The notes: generated by a model not told the origin, from the sequence alone. Positions 14,518-24,967 are shown, counted from the stretch's first letter. The stretch is DNA of 64,000 nt from Thermococcus sp. LS1 (GCF_012027395.1 NZ_SNUJ01000001.1:620001-684000), one strand, 5' to 3'. Made by a program: numbers and translations.

Positions 14518-15396
14518 ATGGGCGGAGTGAAGTACACCGAGGAGAAGTTTGCCTACGGCATGCTGTCCCCCATGCTGGCATTTGTGGTGCTTTTTATCAT
14601 AGTGCCTGTCCTTGGAACCTTCTGGATAAGCTTACACCGGGATGTAACTTTTATTCAGGGTTTTAAATTCGTGGGGCTCAATAATTATATTACCGTGCTT
14701 GAAAAGAGAGATTTCTGGTACTCTCTCTTCGTCACCGTGTCCTTCTCGCTCGTGAGCGTGAGCCTGGAGACTTTACTCGGTCTGACTTTTGCCCTCATAT
14801 TGAACGAACGTATAAGGGGAAGGGGAATTTTGAGGGCAATAGTGCTGATCCCCTGGGCCGTTCCCACGATAATATCTGCCAGAACGTGGGAGCTGATGTA
14901 CAACTACAGCTACGGCCTCTTCAACTGGATACTGGGCGCAGTTGGGCTGAGCGGCGTTAACTGGCTCGGTACCCCTCTGAGCGCGTTTTTCGCGGTGGTT
15001 CTTGCGGACGTGTGGAAGACGACACCTTTCATGGCCCTTCTTCTCCTGGCGGGCCTTCAGGCTATACCTGCGGACACTTATGAGGCCGCCATAATCGACG
15101 GGGCCAGCATGTTCCAGAGGTTCAGGCACATAACTCTCCCGCTGCTTAAACCCGTTCTGATAGTTGCGGTTACCCTGAGGACGATAGATGCCCTGAGGGT
15201 GTTTGACATAATATACGTCCTCACCGGTGGAGGGCCGGGCGGGGCGACCACCTCTGTGTCCCTGATGGCGTTTAACTACTACAACCTCGGCGACTACGGC
15301 GTTGGCTCCGCTATCTCAATACTCACGTTCCTAACGGTTCTGAGCTTTACCGTGGTGTATCTAAGGGTAGGGAGGTTCCAGGAGGGATTGAAATGA
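14518..15396 (+). CDS. malF: Trehalose/maltose ABC transporter permease MalF
   Basis: 292-residue permease with six predicted helices and the EAA-loop motif AAIIDGAS near residue 196. The ATG at 14518 follows a GGTGGTGCT ribosome site; an in-frame GTG nine bases upstream is part of that site. The stop overlaps the malG start by four bases. It forms the membrane channel with MalG. No ATPase gene belongs to this operon, so MalK encoded at 925-2052 is the likely partner. Confidence 0.93.
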   Translation: MGGVKYTEEKFAYGMLSPMLAFVVLFIIVPVLGTFWISLHRDVTFIQGFKFVGLNNYITVLEKRDFWYSLFVTVSFSLVSVSLETLLGLTFALILNERIRGRGILRAIVLIPWAVPTIISARTWELMYNYSYGLFNWILGAVGLSGVNWLGTPLSAFFAVVLADVWKTTPFMALLLLAGLQAIPADTYEAAIIDGASMFQRFRHITLPLLKPVLIVAVTLRTIDALRVFDIIYVLTGGGPGGATTSVSLMAFNYYNLGDYGVGSAISILTFLTVLSFTVVYLRVGRFQEGLK

Positions 15397-16229
15397 ACGA
15401 AAAATCCCTTAAAAATATCCTGCTGGCCATTGGGGCAGTCTTAATGGTATTGGTGTGTCTCTTCCCCTTCATCTGGATGATAATAATATCCTTCACAAAA
15501 GACGCCACCTTCTTGGGCTCCCCCTACGTCAGCTTTGAGTTCACACTGAGCAACTACAGGACGGTCCTGAGCGACCCGACCCTCCACTTCATGGACTATT
15601 TCAGGAACAGCCTTATCATAGCCACCGTCGTGACGGTGGTAACCGTCATGATATCAGCCTTTGGGGCATACGCGGTCTCAAGGATACGGTTCAGGGGCAG
15701 GCTCATAGTGCCAGTTTTTGTCCTGGGAGTCTCGATGTTCCCGCAGATAAGCCTCGTAGGATACCTGTTCAAGTTCATCGAAGAGCTTGGATGGATCAAC
15801 ACGTACAAGGCCCTGTTCTTTCCGTACGTGGCGTGGACACTGCCGCTGGCTCTCTGGATACTCCTCAGCTATTTTGCCCAGCTCCCCAAAGATCTCGATG
15901 AGGCCGCCCTAATAGATGGTGCGTCGAGGATTCAGACCCTTTATAAGGTCATACTGCCCTTGTCTGCTCCCGCCCTGTTTTCAACGGCTCTTCTGGTCTT
16001 CATAGCAGCCTTCAACGAGTTCATGTTTGCACTGCTCTTCACCACTGATTACCGGGCCAGGACGGTGCCCGTCGGCATAGCTCTGTTCCAGGGGGTTCAC
16101 GGAGAGGTGCCGTGGGGCAACATCATGGCCGCCTCCGCAATCTCGACAATCCCGCTGGTCATACTGGCGCTCATCTTCCAGAAGTACATAGTCAGCGGGC
16201 TTACCGCTGGTGCCCTGAAAGGAGAGTGA
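15393..16229 (+). CDS. malG: Trehalose/maltose ABC transporter permease MalG
   Basis: 278-residue permease of ordinary length (unlike the maltodextrin MalG of this window), with six helices and the EAA loop AALIDGAS near residue 170. It starts inside the malF stop (ATGA). The closing segment SGLTAGALKGE is typical of MalG proteins. It lies ten bases upstream of treT. Confidence 0.93.
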   Translation: MNEKSLKNILLAIGAVLMVLVCLFPFIWMIIISFTKDATFLGSPYVSFEFTLSNYRTVLSDPTLHFMDYFRNSLIIATVVTVVTVMISAFGAYAVSRIRFRGRLIVPVFVLGVSMFPQISLVGYLFKFIEELGWINTYKALFFPYVAWTLPLALWILLSYFAQLPKDLDEAALIDGASRIQTLYKVILPLSAPALFSTALLVFIAAFNEFMFALLFTTDYRARTVPVGIALFQGVHGEVPWGNIMAASAISTIPLVILALIFQKYIVSGLTAGALKGE

Positions 16230-16238
16230 GGTGGTAGC

Positions 16239-17483
16239 ATGTTTGAGGTAACAGAATTTGGAGGGCAGGGAAAGAAGCTCCGGGACTACAAAGGAATAAT
16301 CGGGGAGGACGCCCTGAACAGGATACTGGAGAAGGCCGAGCTGGTAAAAGGGGCGGCCTTTGCCAACGTGAACTCGACATCGTTTGGTGGAGGGGTTGCG
16401 GAGATACTCCACAACCTCATACCGCTCATGAGGGACGTCGGGGTGGACGCCAGATGGTTCGTCATTGAGGGTAGCGATGAGTTCTTTAACGTGACCAAGG
16501 GCTTTCACAACGCCCTCCAGGGGAACAGAGAGCTCCGGCTAACCGACGAGATGAAGCGCCTCTATATTGAGACCAATAGGAAGAACGCCCGCGACGTTGA
16601 TCTAGGGGCCTTTGACTACGTGCTCATCCACGACCCCCAGCCGGCACCGCTGATCGAGTTCTATGACAAGAGACAGCCGTGGATATGGAGGTGCCACATA
16701 GACCTAAGCGACCCCAACATGGAGTTCTGGGAGTTCCTCAGGGGCTTCGTGGCGAAGTATGACGCGTACATATTCCACATGGAGGAATACGTGCGCGGGG
16801 ACTTTGAGGGGAGCAAAGTCGTGATAATGCCCCCGTCAATTGACCCCCTGAGCGAAAAAAACATAAAGCTCAGCGAGACGGAAGTGCTTAAAACACTTGA
16901 AAGGTTCGACGTCGATCCAGAGAGGCCGATACTCACCCAGGTTGCCCGCTTTGACCCCTGGAAGGGAATCTTCGACGTCATCGACGTGTACCGGAAGGTC
17001 AAGGAGAAAGTCCCCGATGTCCAGCTGCTGCTGGTCGGCGTTATGGCCCACGACGACCCGGAGGGCTGGGTGTACTTCGAGAAGACGCTGAGAAAGATAG
17101 GCGAGGACTACGATGTGAAAGTCCTGACAAACCTCAACGGAGTCCATGCCAGGGAGGTTAACGCCTTCCAGAGGGCCAGCGATGTTGTCCTGCAGATGTC
17201 CATAAGGGAGGGCTTTGGGCTGACGGTCACGGAGGCCATGTGGAAGGAGAAGCCCGTGGTCGGAAGGGCCGTTGGGGGAATCCGGCTTCAGATAGTTGAT
17301 GGTGAAACCGGTTTCCTCGTGAGGGACGTGGAGGAGGCCTCAGAAAAGGTGCTTTACCTCCTCAAACACCCCGAGGTCGCGGGGAGGATGGGTGCGCGGG
17401 CAAAAGAGCGGGTCAGAGAGAACTTCATCATAACAAGGCACCTTGAGAGGTACCTCGACATCCTAAACTCTTTTAGACCCTAG
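16239..17483 (+). CDS. treT: Trehalose glycosyltransferring synthase TreT
   Basis: 414-residue GT4-type glycosyltransferase. In Thermococcales TreT interconverts trehalose and ADP- (or UDP-)glucose plus glucose, feeding imported trehalose into metabolism. The N-terminal Rossmann domain includes NSTSFGGGVAEIL (about 46-58); the C-terminal domain has the nucleotide-sugar motif EGFGLTVTEAM (about 325-335). It follows malG by nine bases behind GAGGTGGTAGC. Gene order malE-malF-malG-treT-trmB is that of the T. litoralis/P. furiosus trehalose/maltose cluster. Confidence 0.93.
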   Translation: MFEVTEFGGQGKKLRDYKGIIGEDALNRILEKAELVKGAAFANVNSTSFGGGVAEILHNLIPLMRDVGVDARWFVIEGSDEFFNVTKGFHNALQGNRELRLTDEMKRLYIETNRKNARDVDLGAFDYVLIHDPQPAPLIEFYDKRQPWIWRCHIDLSDPNMEFWEFLRGFVAKYDAYIFHMEEYVRGDFEGSKVVIMPPSIDPLSEKNIKLSETEVLKTLERFDVDPERPILTQVARFDPWKGIFDVIDVYRKVKEKVPDVQLLLVGVMAHDDPEGWVYFEKTLRKIGEDYDVKVLTNLNGVHAREVNAFQRASDVVLQMSIREGFGLTVTEAMWKEKPVVGRAVGGIRLQIVDGETGFLVRDVEEASEKVLYLLKHPEVAGRMGARAKERVRENFIITRHLERYLDILNSFRP

Positions 17484-17518
17484 TTTAATTTTTTAGCTAT
17501 ACTGTGAAGGTGGTGGCA

Positions 17519-18544
17519 ATGGAGATTCCGTCCCATCTCTCGCAGGCACTGAGCGAGATAGGCTTCACAAAGTATGAGGTCATGACGTACTGGACGCTCC
17601 TTGTCTACGGGCCCAGCACTGCGAGAGAGATATCCACAAAAAGCGGGGTGCCCTATAACAGGGTCTACGATACGGTGTCGTCCCTAAAGGCAAGGGGATT
17701 TGTCACTGAAATAGAGGGCAATCCCAAAGTCTACGCTGCTTACTCCCCCAGAATAGCGTTTCTCCGATTCAAGAAGGAACTCGAAACAATAGTGGAGCAG
17801 CTGGAGAAAGCACTGAATGATGTGAAGCGTGAGGATCACAGGCCTGCAATATGGAGAAGCAGGAGCCTCGACGAGGCCCTTGAAATGTTCCGGGAGGCCA
17901 TTGATTCCGCTGAGAATGAGGTCATTGTCGTCATTCCCAGCGAGTTCTTTGGGCACGTGGAGGAAGACCTGGTGAGGACGTTTAAGCGGGGTGTGACCCT
18001 GTCGGTATACACCGACAAAATTCCGGAGCTCTCGAAGTTCCAAGGAAGAGGAAACCTGTTTGTGAGGGAGTTTTACAAGCTCAACCACATCATAGGGATG
18101 GTTGACGGAAAGGAGGTCATAGCGGTTCAGAACGTTGCTTTCAACTCAAGGAGTCCCCCAGCTTTCAGATCAACGTATCCTGAGATAATCTTCTCCCAGT
18201 ACAGCCTCATAATAGAGATCTTCAAGGAGTCGTCACTGAGGGTGGAAGTTATCAACAATCCCGGGGATCTCCGGTTTTTTGCTATGTTCCATGCGGTTGA
18301 TTTTGTCAGCAGATACCTGAAAGACAGGCATATTATGGCCACGATCAGGGGCAAACACATTGAAACGGGGAAAAACGAGACGATTAATGGGCTCGTGGTG
18401 GGGTATACATTTTCACTCAAGGAAGCTATTAACAACATCCATGTGGAGACGGAAGGGGGCATAGTAAAGATCGGAGGAATGTTTGCCGTTGTTGAGGATT
18501 ATGAGAGCACCGACGTCAGGTTCACAGTGGGTGAGCCATCATAA
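17519..18544 (+). CDS. trmB: Trehalose/maltose operon regulator TrmB
   Basis: 341-residue TrmB: N-terminal winged helix ([15 protein letters not shown] at about 15-29, recognition region [12 protein letters not shown]), a coiled-coil linker around residues 80-110 and a C-terminal sugar-binding domain. It probably represses the operon at 13102 through the palindrome overlapping its TATA box, with maltose/trehalose as inducers. The ATG at 17519 is preferred over the in-frame GTG at 17504 because AGGTGG lies just before it and the protein then begins MEIP as in T. litoralis TrmB. The gene that follows is glycogen synthase instead of the malK found in T. litoralis and P. furiosus. Confidence 0.94.
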   Translation: MEIPSHLSQALSEIGFTKYEVMTYWTLLVYGPSTAREISTKSGVPYNRVYDTVSSLKARGFVTEIEGNPKVYAAYSPRIAFLRFKKELETIVEQLEKALNDVKREDHRPAIWRSRSLDEALEMFREAIDSAENEVIVVIPSEFFGHVEEDLVRTFKRGVTLSVYTDKIPELSKFQGRGNLFVREFYKLNHIIGMVDGKEVIAVQNVAFNSRSPPAFRSTYPEIIFSQYSLIIEIFKESSLRVEVINNPGDLRFFAMFHAVDFVSRYLKDRHIMATIRGKHIETGKNETINGLVVGYTFSLKEAINNIHVETEGGIVKIGGMFAVVEDYESTDVRFTVGEPS

Positions 18545-18592
18545 TTCCGGCATCCGAGATTATATTCGATTAAAACGTCTGGAGGTGTCTGG

Positions 18593-19945
18593 ATGAGGAT
18601 TTTGATACTGGGATTTGAGTACCTTCCCGTTAAGGTCGGAGGCCTAGCCGAGGCCGTAACCAGCATAGCCGAGGGCCTCTCGAATCTCGGCCATGAAGTG
18701 GCCGTTTTTACCCCGAGCCACGGAAAAGAACTTGGCGAGCCTTTCACATCCTTTAGGGTTTCAGCCTTTGGTAAGAGAGTGGAGGTGGCTGTAAAAAAGA
18801 GAGAGCAGAATGGTGTCGTGGTTTATTCTCTTGGCGGCGGTGTTCTTGACAGTTCTGACGTTTATGGCCCCGGCTGGGACGGCCTGCTGAGGAAGGCCGT
18901 TCTCTTCGGCAAGGCCAGTGTTGGACTCATGAACGAACTGGTAGGTGAGTTCAAGCCCGATGTCCTCCACGCTCACGACTGGCACACGGTCTTCGCGCTC
19001 GGTCTTCTCAGAAAATACTTTGGTTTGAGGAGCGTCTTCACCGTCCACAGGCTCAACAAGGCCAAGGTTCCAGCGCGCTACTTCCACGAGGCCAATCTCG
19101 ATGAGCTCGTCCCCTATCCGGACATAGACCCCGAGCATACGGCCGCTTACATAGCCGACGCAGTAACGACCGTCAGTAGGAGCTACCTCCTGGAGGAATG
19201 GGACTTCTTCGGGCTCTTCGAGGGCAAAGTTACGCATGTCTTCAACGGTATAGACTGCTCCTTCTGGAACAAGGAGCTGATGGAGACAGGAGACCTTCCG
19301 AGGGAAGAGCGCAGGAGGAGGATTCTTGAGGATCTTGGATTAAGCGACGGAAAGACCTTTATGTTCATAGGGCGTTTTGATAAGGCACAGAAGGGTGTGG
19401 ACACCCTGCTGTATGCGATAGAGCTCCTCTCCACGGACCCCTCTTTCAGTGAAATGAGGTTCATCATCATCGGCAAGGGGGATTCGGAGCTGGAAGCGTG
19501 GGCAAGGGCCATGGAAAACCGTTTCCCTGAGAACGTGAGGGCAATTACCAAACTTCTCAGCAGAGAGGTCGTTAGGGAGCTCTACGGTTCCGTGGACTTC
19601 GTTGTAATCCCGTCGTACTTCGAGCCTTTCGGTCTGGTTCAGCTCGAGGCGATGTGCCTTGGTGCCGTTCCAATAGCTTCCGCCGTTGGGGGATTAAAGG
19701 ACACGATAATAGACCTCAGCAGCGATCCAGAGCGTGCGACGGGGATGCTCGTTCCTCCAAGGGACGCCTTTGCCCTGGCGAGGGCGATGATATGGGCCAA
19801 GGAGCTCGACGATGAGACCCTGGAGAAGCTCAGGGAGAACGGGAAAAAGCGGGCCAGGGAGGACTTCAGCTGGGAGAAAGCGTGCGAGCGATACGTGCAG
19901 GTTTACGAGGGAAGGGTTGACAAGGCAGTTTCATTCCTTCGCTGA
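18593..19945 (+). CDS. glgA: Glycogen synthase, GT5 family
   Basis: 450-residue retaining glucosyltransferase that elongates alpha-1,4-glucan from ADP- or UDP-glucose. Hallmarks are the N-terminal KVGGLAEA motif (about residues 14-21) and the C-terminal EPFGLVQLEAM (about 343-353); the length fits the short archaeal glycogen synthases. A GGAGGTGTCTGG ribosome site precedes the ATG. Its position after the two sugar-import operons suggests storage of surplus glucan, although its own promoter region shows no clear TrmB or TGM palindrome. Confidence 0.9.
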   Translation: MRILILGFEYLPVKVGGLAEAVTSIAEGLSNLGHEVAVFTPSHGKELGEPFTSFRVSAFGKRVEVAVKKREQNGVVVYSLGGGVLDSSDVYGPGWDGLLRKAVLFGKASVGLMNELVGEFKPDVLHAHDWHTVFALGLLRKYFGLRSVFTVHRLNKAKVPARYFHEANLDELVPYPDIDPEHTAAYIADAVTTVSRSYLLEEWDFFGLFEGKVTHVFNGIDCSFWNKELMETGDLPREERRRRILEDLGLSDGKTFMFIGRFDKAQKGVDTLLYAIELLSTDPSFSEMRFIIIGKGDSELEAWARAMENRFPENVRAITKLLSREVVRELYGSVDFVVIPSYFEPFGLVQLEAMCLGAVPIASAVGGLKDTIIDLSSDPERATGMLVPPRDAFALARAMIWAKELDDETLEKLRENGKKRAREDFSWEKACERYVQVYEGRVDKAVSFLR

Positions 19946-19947
19946 TT

Positions 19948-20310
19948 TTATTTCCACCCAAACTCACTCAGGAACTTTCTCTTCAGCCTCTTTATCGTCC
20001 CAGAAACACCGAGCGTCCTGAAAATCGCCTTAGAGCCGTTTATGTGAGTGACGAGCGTCAGGGCGAAGCGAAGCTCCTCCACGTGCTTTCTATCAACGCG
20101 CACTATACCAGTCTGGCTCTTCTCGTCGAACTTTATGAACCAGGGCTTGGCCCGAGCGGAGCCGAGCGTTCCGAGGGTCGAGAGGCTTGCCTCCCAGATG
20201 GCCCTCTTTATCTCGTCCTTTGTGAAGGTTCTCTCACCGATGACCTGAAAGGCAATATAGCGGTGCTTATCCCTTAGTGTCGGCGGCAGTGTCTTGGGTC
20301 TTTCCCTCAT
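19948..20310 (-). CDS. rnp2: Ribonuclease P protein component 2 (Pop5)
   Basis: 120-residue Pop5 homologue, one of the protein subunits of archaeal RNase P, which with Rpp30 supports the catalytic RNA in tRNA 5' maturation. The sequence begins [21 protein letters not shown], typical of the family, and contains the central [17 protein letters not shown] strand-helix region. The stop lies two bases from the glgA stop (convergent). It is divergent from the radical SAM gene. Confidence 0.9.
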   Translation of the reverse strand: MRERPKTLPPTLRDKHRYIAFQVIGERTFTKDEIKRAIWEASLSTLGTLGSARAKPWFIKFDEKSQTGIVRVDRKHVEELRFALTLVTHINGSKAIFRTLGVSGTIKRLKRKFLSEFGWK

Positions 20311-20392
20311 TCCAACACCTTCCCATTTTTGGCTACCAACCTTTTTAAGGCCTGCTCCTCTGGTTGTGTTAGCGAGAGCTGGAGGGATTTGG

Positions 20393-21475
20393 ATGTGGGA
20401 GACCCCTTACTTTTCATACGCCGTGAGAGAACTGCCGAAGGGCTGCCAGATGTGCGTTAGAGGAGAGAAGCTCGTTCTCTTCACCACGGGCGCATGTCCG
20501 AGGGACTGCTTCTACTGCCCGCTGAGCCCTTGGAGGAGAGAGGACGTCGTTTACGCCAACGAGAGACCTGTTAAAAGGATAGATGACATCATTGAGGAGG
20601 CCAGAATTCAGGATGCAAGGGGAGCAGGGGTCACCGGTGGAGATCCGCTGGCGAGACTGGAGAGAACAGCTGAATATATTCGAGCCTTAAAGGAGCAGTT
20701 CGGGGAAAAGTTCCACATCCACCTCTACACGACCGGAGCTCTCACAACGAAAAAGGCACTTGAAAAGCTCTACAATGCTGGTTTAGATGAGATCCGCTTC
20801 CATCCGGACCTCTTCAACCCGAACTCAAGGCTCTTCAGGGTGGAGATTGAGAACATAAAGAACGCATTCGACTTCGACTGGGACGTTGGGGGAGAGGTTC
20901 CCGCCGTTCCTGGTCAGGGCGAGAGGATTAAGTGGTTCGCGGAGTTTTTGGACGGACTTGGAGCGAAGTTCCTCAACATCAACGAGCTGGAGTTCAGCGA
21001 GACCAATTTGAGGAACCTCTTGGACAGGGGATACCGGCCCATCAGCGACGAGAGTTCGGCGATTAAGGGAAGCTTAGAGCTTGGCCTCGAAATCCTCCGC
21101 TGGGGTGAGGAGAACACCTCACTGAGCTACCACCTCTGCACCGCCAAGCTCAAGGACGCGGTTCAGCTCAAGAACAGGCTGAAAAGGATGGCGAGAAACG
21201 TCGCTAAGCCTTACATGGAGATAACCGAGGACGGAACGCTTCGCTTTGGCATAGCAGAGTACGAGGACTTAGACGAGCTCTACGCTCTCCTCGTGGAGGA
21301 GGCCGAGGTTCCCGAGGAGTGGCTTTACGTAAACCGCGAGAAGGGCAGGATAGAGATGCCTGAGGAGGTCGCGGTCGAGCTGGCGGAAGCGATAGAGGGC
21401 GACGTCAGGTTCTTCATCGTCGAGGAATACCCAACCTGGGACAGGATAGAGGTCGAAAGGATGCCACTGCCTTGA
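20393..21475 (+). CDS. Radical SAM protein
   Basis: 360-residue radical SAM enzyme with the cluster motif CPRDCFYC (CX3CX2C, about residues 34-41) and a following TGGDPL segment that fits the SAM-binding GGE-type motif. A second cysteine pair GCQMC lies at about 17-21. A GGAGGGATTTGG ribosome site precedes the ATG at 20393; an open frame extends upstream into the promoter of the divergent Pop5 gene and is not used. The substrate is unknown; it resembles archaeal proteins annotated as pyruvate-formate-lyase-activating-enzyme-like. Confidence 0.82.
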   Translation: MWETPYFSYAVRELPKGCQMCVRGEKLVLFTTGACPRDCFYCPLSPWRREDVVYANERPVKRIDDIIEEARIQDARGAGVTGGDPLARLERTAEYIRALKEQFGEKFHIHLYTTGALTTKKALEKLYNAGLDEIRFHPDLFNPNSRLFRVEIENIKNAFDFDWDVGGEVPAVPGQGERIKWFAEFLDGLGAKFLNINELEFSETNLRNLLDRGYRPISDESSAIKGSLELGLEILRWGEENTSLSYHLCTAKLKDAVQLKNRLKRMARNVAKPYMEITEDGTLRFGIAEYEDLDELYALLVEEAEVPEEWLYVNREKGRIEMPEEVAVELAEAIEGDVRFFIVEEYPTWDRIEVERMPLP

Positions 21476-21502
21476 GTTTTACTTTTTCAGGTTGCTGGTT
21501 CT

Positions 21503-21537
21503 GGGGGCGTAAGTAACTTACGGGGGCGTAAGTTACG
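21503..21537 (+). repeat. Short tandem and inverted repeat CGTAAGT/ACTTACG
   Basis: Directly repeated GGGGGCGTAAGT at 21503 and 21522, with the complement ACTTACG between the copies, so CGTAAGT, ACTTACG and CGTAAGT alternate within 35 bases. It can form a hairpin and lies 28 bases downstream of the radical SAM stop, just before the orphan small frame. It may be a terminator or a recombination scar. Confidence 0.5.
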
Positions 21538-21623
21538 AGGGTTTCGAGAGTTGTTTACCTAACTCTCTCAGAGAACTTCCTCTGGAAGAGTTTTCGGAAC
21601 AAGCCCAAGCACTTCTGGATGAG

Positions 21624-21752
21624 ATGGCTGGGGATTTTCTCAGGGGCATTTCTGAGGAAAGACAGAGAAACGCAAGGTTGAAGATAATCGTGGGAATTGC
21701 TGGTTTGACTGTCTCTATACTCGCCACAGTTCTTCTGGGTAAGATGCTTTAA
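21624..21752 (+). CDS. Orphan small membrane peptide or gene remnant
   Basis: 42 codons from ATG 21624 give a charged N-terminal part and a C-terminal membrane helix (IIVGIAGLTVSILATVLLG). The same frame stays open upstream to about 21517 and encodes a plausible amphipathic stretch (LPLEEFSEQAQALLDEM), but no start codon with a ribosome site is present there. This looks like the 3' end of a larger gene that lost its start, or a very small single-pass protein. It is convergent with ileS. Confidence 0.35.
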   Translation: MAGDFLRGISEERQRNARLKIIVGIAGLTVSILATVLLGKML

Positions 21753-21769
21753 AGGAAAAGGGAGAGAAG

Positions 21770-24700
21770 TCAAACCTTCTCAATCCCTATCTTCGCCTGA
21801 ACCTCGGGCCACTCGACGACGTAGCCCTTTGCTTCTCCAAAGACTACCTCAACCGCCCTGGTTTCCCTCTTTACGTAGTCGAGGTTCTCGCTAAGAAGCT
21901 CGCGGTTCTCGTCGGTGGTCTCTATGGTGACGATTATCCTGTCGTTGACGTCGAGGTCGAGCCTCTTCCTCATCTCCTGTATTCTCCTGACGAACTCCCT
22001 CGCGAGGCCCTCAGCGAGGAGCTCCCTGGTGAGGGTCTTGTCCACGAAGACCCTTCCGCCGTCGAAGTCTTCGCTGACGAAGAAGTCTGGCAGCTTCTCC
22101 TCTATGCTGAGGTGCTCCCTTGTGAGGTGGAAGGTCTTTCCTTCGATCTCGACGTCCATCTCGCCGGCCTCGTAGAGCTCCCTGCCGTGCTCGGCTATCC
22201 ACTGGGAGACGAGTCTGGCGTCGCCCTTGAACTCCGGCCCGACCTTCGCGAAGTTCGGCTTTATGATGAGCTCGCGCTCGACCTTTTCTACAACGACCTC
22301 CTTGGCGTTGAGCTGGTCGCGGAGTATTCTGTTAAGCCTATCGACTGCCTTGACGACGGTTTCATCCTCTGTCTCTATGATTATCCTCCTAACTGGGTAG
22401 CGGAGCTTTATCTTTGCCTTCTGTCTGGCACTTGAGCCGGCCTCGACTATCTTCCTTACGGCTTCCATCTCCTTCTCGAGCTCTTCATCGATGGCCTTCT
22501 CATCAGCCTTGGGCCAGTCGAGCATGTGGACGCTCTCAACGCCAAGGAACGGCTTGAGGAGGTTCTGGTATATCTCTTCAGCTATGTAGGGCGTGAAGGG
22601 TGCCATAAGCCTCAGGAGGACGTTGAAGACCTTCCAGACGGTGTAGTAGGCAGCTAACTTGTCCGGGTCGTCGCCTTCAACCCACATGCGCTTCCTGATC
22701 AGCCTGATGTACCACCTGCTCAGGTCCTCGACGACAAAGTGGTATATCGCCCTCGTCGCCCTGCTGAGGTAGAAGCTCTCTATGCCGTTCTCGACCGCTC
22801 CGATTAGGCTGTTGGCCCTGCTTAGTATCCACCTGTCCTCCTCGCGGAAGGGCAGCTCTTCGGGGTTGACTCTCGTTGGGTCGAAGTTATCCAGGCTCAT
22901 GTAGGTGGCGCTCAAAACGTAGACGTTCCAGAGTATGTTGAGCATCCTCTTGACCTGAGCCAGGCCCTTCCAGCTGAACTTGAGGTTCTCCCAGGGGTTG
23001 GTGGCCCAGAGCATGTAGAACCTGAAGGGATCCCTTCCCTCCTTCTGGACGACCTCCTCCGGCCTTATGATGTTGCCGAGGCTCTTGCTCATCTTGTCGC
23101 CCTTTTCATCGAGGACGTAGCCGTGCATGGCGACCTTCCTGTAGGGGACCGTGTCAAAGGCTATAACGCTGGCCGCCTGCTGGGAGTAGAACCACTTGGT
23201 TACCTGGTCTTCACCCTCTACTATGAAATCCGCAGGCCAGAGCTCCTTGAAGAGCTCCTCGTTCCTCGGGTAGTCGAGGGAAGCCCAGCTGGCTATTCCG
23301 CTGTCAAACCAGACGTCAACGACGTCCTTAACGCGGCGCATCTCCTTGCCGTTGACCTTTATGATGAATGCATCCACGTAGGGCCTGTGGAGATCCTCCG
23401 GGCCGAGCTTCTCTTCAATGACCTTGAGCTTCTCTTCGTAGCTCTCCGGCAGCTCTATTCTCTCGCCGTTCACCTCTATGGCCACCGACAGCTTTACGAG
23501 CTCCTCAAAGCTTCCAACGACGTATATCTCGCCGTCCTCGCTCTGCCATATCGGCAGGGGTATTCCCCAGTAGCGCTGTCTGCTTATGACCCAATCTCCG
23601 GAGTTCATGACGCCGTTGTCGTACCTGACCTTCACCCAGTCGGGGTACCAGGTCACCTTCTCGTCGTTCTCCTTGATTATCTGGTCTTTGACCTTGCTCA
23701 CCTTGAGGAACCATTGGTCGGTGGCGCGGAAGATGAGCGGCGTCTTACAGCGCCAGCAGTGCGGGTACTTGTGCTCTATCGTTCCGGCCTTGACGAGGTA
23801 GCCCTTCTCCTTGAGGTGGTCTATGATCTCAGGATCGGCGTCTTTGACGTAGACTCCCTTCCATCTGCCCTCCACGTATCTGCCCTGGTCATCAACTGGT
23901 GAATATGCCGGAAGGCCGTACTCCCTTCCGACTTCGAAGTCCTCCTCACCGTGGCCCGGTGCGGTGTGAACCAGTCCGGTACCATCCTCAAGCGTCACGT
24001 GCTCGCCGAGGATAACGCGGTGGGCCCACTCGTACCTCTCGCGGAACTCCTTCTGAGTTGGGTACTCCTCCATAAGTATGTGCATGTAGCGGAGTCCCTC
24101 GAGGTCTTCACCCTTGAACTCCTCGACTATCTCGCCCTTAACGCCGACCTCGGCAAGAACCCTCTCGACGAGGGCCTTCGCCATTATCCAGTACTCCTCG
24201 CCGTTCTCGGTCTCGACCTTAACCTTGGCGTAGTCGTATTCGGGATGAACTGCAACCGCGAGGTTGGCCGGCAGAGTCCATGGCGTGGTGGTCCAGATGA
24301 GAAGGTACTCGTTGTCTTTGCCCTCAACCGGGAACTTGACGTATATGCTCGGATCCTCCCTTATCTTGTACTCACCACGAACCTCGTGCTCAGCCAGGGC
24401 CGTCTCACAGCGCGGGCACCAGTGCAGAACCCTCTTGTCCTTCTCAAGGAGGCCCTTCTCCCAGGCGCGCTTGAGCGTGAACCAGCCCGATTCTATGTAC
24501 TCGTTCTTTATGGTCATGTAGGGGTTGTCCCAGTCCATCCATATGCCGAGCATCTTGAACTGCTCGGTCATCACCTTGAGGTTGTTGAGGGCGAACTCCT
24601 TACACTTCCTTATGAACTCGTCAACGCCTATCTCGGTCTCTATGTCCTTCTTGGTCTTCAGGCCGAGAGCCTGCTCGACCTTGACCTCTATCGGTAGGCC

Positions 24701-24967
24701 GTGCATATCGAAGCCCGGCTGCCTGCGAACGTTGTAGCCCTGCATGGTCCTGAACCTTATCACCATGTCCTTGATTATCTTGTTCCAGGCCGTTCCGAGG
24801 TGTATGGCACCGCTGACGTAGGGAGGCCCGTCGAGGAAGTAGTACTTCGGGCCGTTCTGGCGCGCGGCTTTCACCTTCTCATAGATGTTGTTCTCCTTCC
24901 AAAATCGCTCAACCTTTTCCTCAAGCTTCCCTGGGTTGTATTCCCTAAACTCTGGCTCCCTTATCAT
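21770..24967 (-). CDS. ileS: Isoleucyl-tRNA synthetase
   Basis: 1065-residue class I synthetase charging tRNA-Ile. The HIGH-type motif appears as HLGT in PPYVSGAIHLGT (about residue 57), the CP1 editing domain includes GTGLVHTAPGHG, KMSKS is present in DKMSKSLGN, and the anticodon-binding and C-terminal junction domains follow. Full archaeal length. The minus-strand leader has GGAGG before the ATG at 24967. A structured GC-rich segment lies about 220-290 bases upstream. Confidence 0.97.
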   Translation of the reverse strand: MIREPEFREYNPGKLEEKVERFWKENNIYEKVKAARQNGPKYYFLDGPPYVSGAIHLGTAWNKIIKDMVIRFRTMQGYNVRRQPGFDMHGLPIEVKVEQALGLKTKKDIETEIGVDEFIRKCKEFALNNLKVMTEQFKMLGIWMDWDNPYMTIKNEYIESGWFTLKRAWEKGLLEKDKRVLHWCPRCETALAEHEVRGEYKIREDPSIYVKFPVEGKDNEYLLIWTTTPWTLPANLAVAVHPEYDYAKVKVETENGEEYWIMAKALVERVLAEVGVKGEIVEEFKGEDLEGLRYMHILMEEYPTQKEFRERYEWAHRVILGEHVTLEDGTGLVHTAPGHGEEDFEVGREYGLPAYSPVDDQGRYVEGRWKGVYVKDADPEIIDHLKEKGYLVKAGTIEHKYPHCWRCKTPLIFRATDQWFLKVSKVKDQIIKENDEKVTWYPDWVKVRYDNGVMNSGDWVISRQRYWGIPLPIWQSEDGEIYVVGSFEELVKLSVAIEVNGERIELPESYEEKLKVIEEKLGPEDLHRPYVDAFIIKVNGKEMRRVKDVVDVWFDSGIASWASLDYPRNEELFKELWPADFIVEGEDQVTKWFYSQQAASVIAFDTVPYRKVAMHGYVLDEKGDKMSKSLGNIIRPEEVVQKEGRDPFRFYMLWATNPWENLKFSWKGLAQVKRMLNILWNVYVLSATYMSLDNFDPTRVNPEELPFREEDRWILSRANSLIGAVENGIESFYLSRATRAIYHFVVEDLSRWYIRLIRKRMWVEGDDPDKLAAYYTVWKVFNVLLRLMAPFTPYIAEEIYQNLLKPFLGVESVHMLDWPKADEKAIDEELEKEMEAVRKIVEAGSSARQKAKIKLRYPVRRIIIETEDETVVKAVDRLNRILRDQLNAKEVVVEKVERELIIKPNFAKVGPEFKGDARLVSQWIAEHGRELYEAGEMDVEIEGKTFHLTREHLSIEEKLPDFFVSEDFDGGRVFVDKTLTRELLAEGLAREFVRRIQEMRKRLDLDVNDRIIVTIETTDENRELLSENLDYVKRETRAVEVVFGEAKGYVVEWPEVQAKIGIEKV

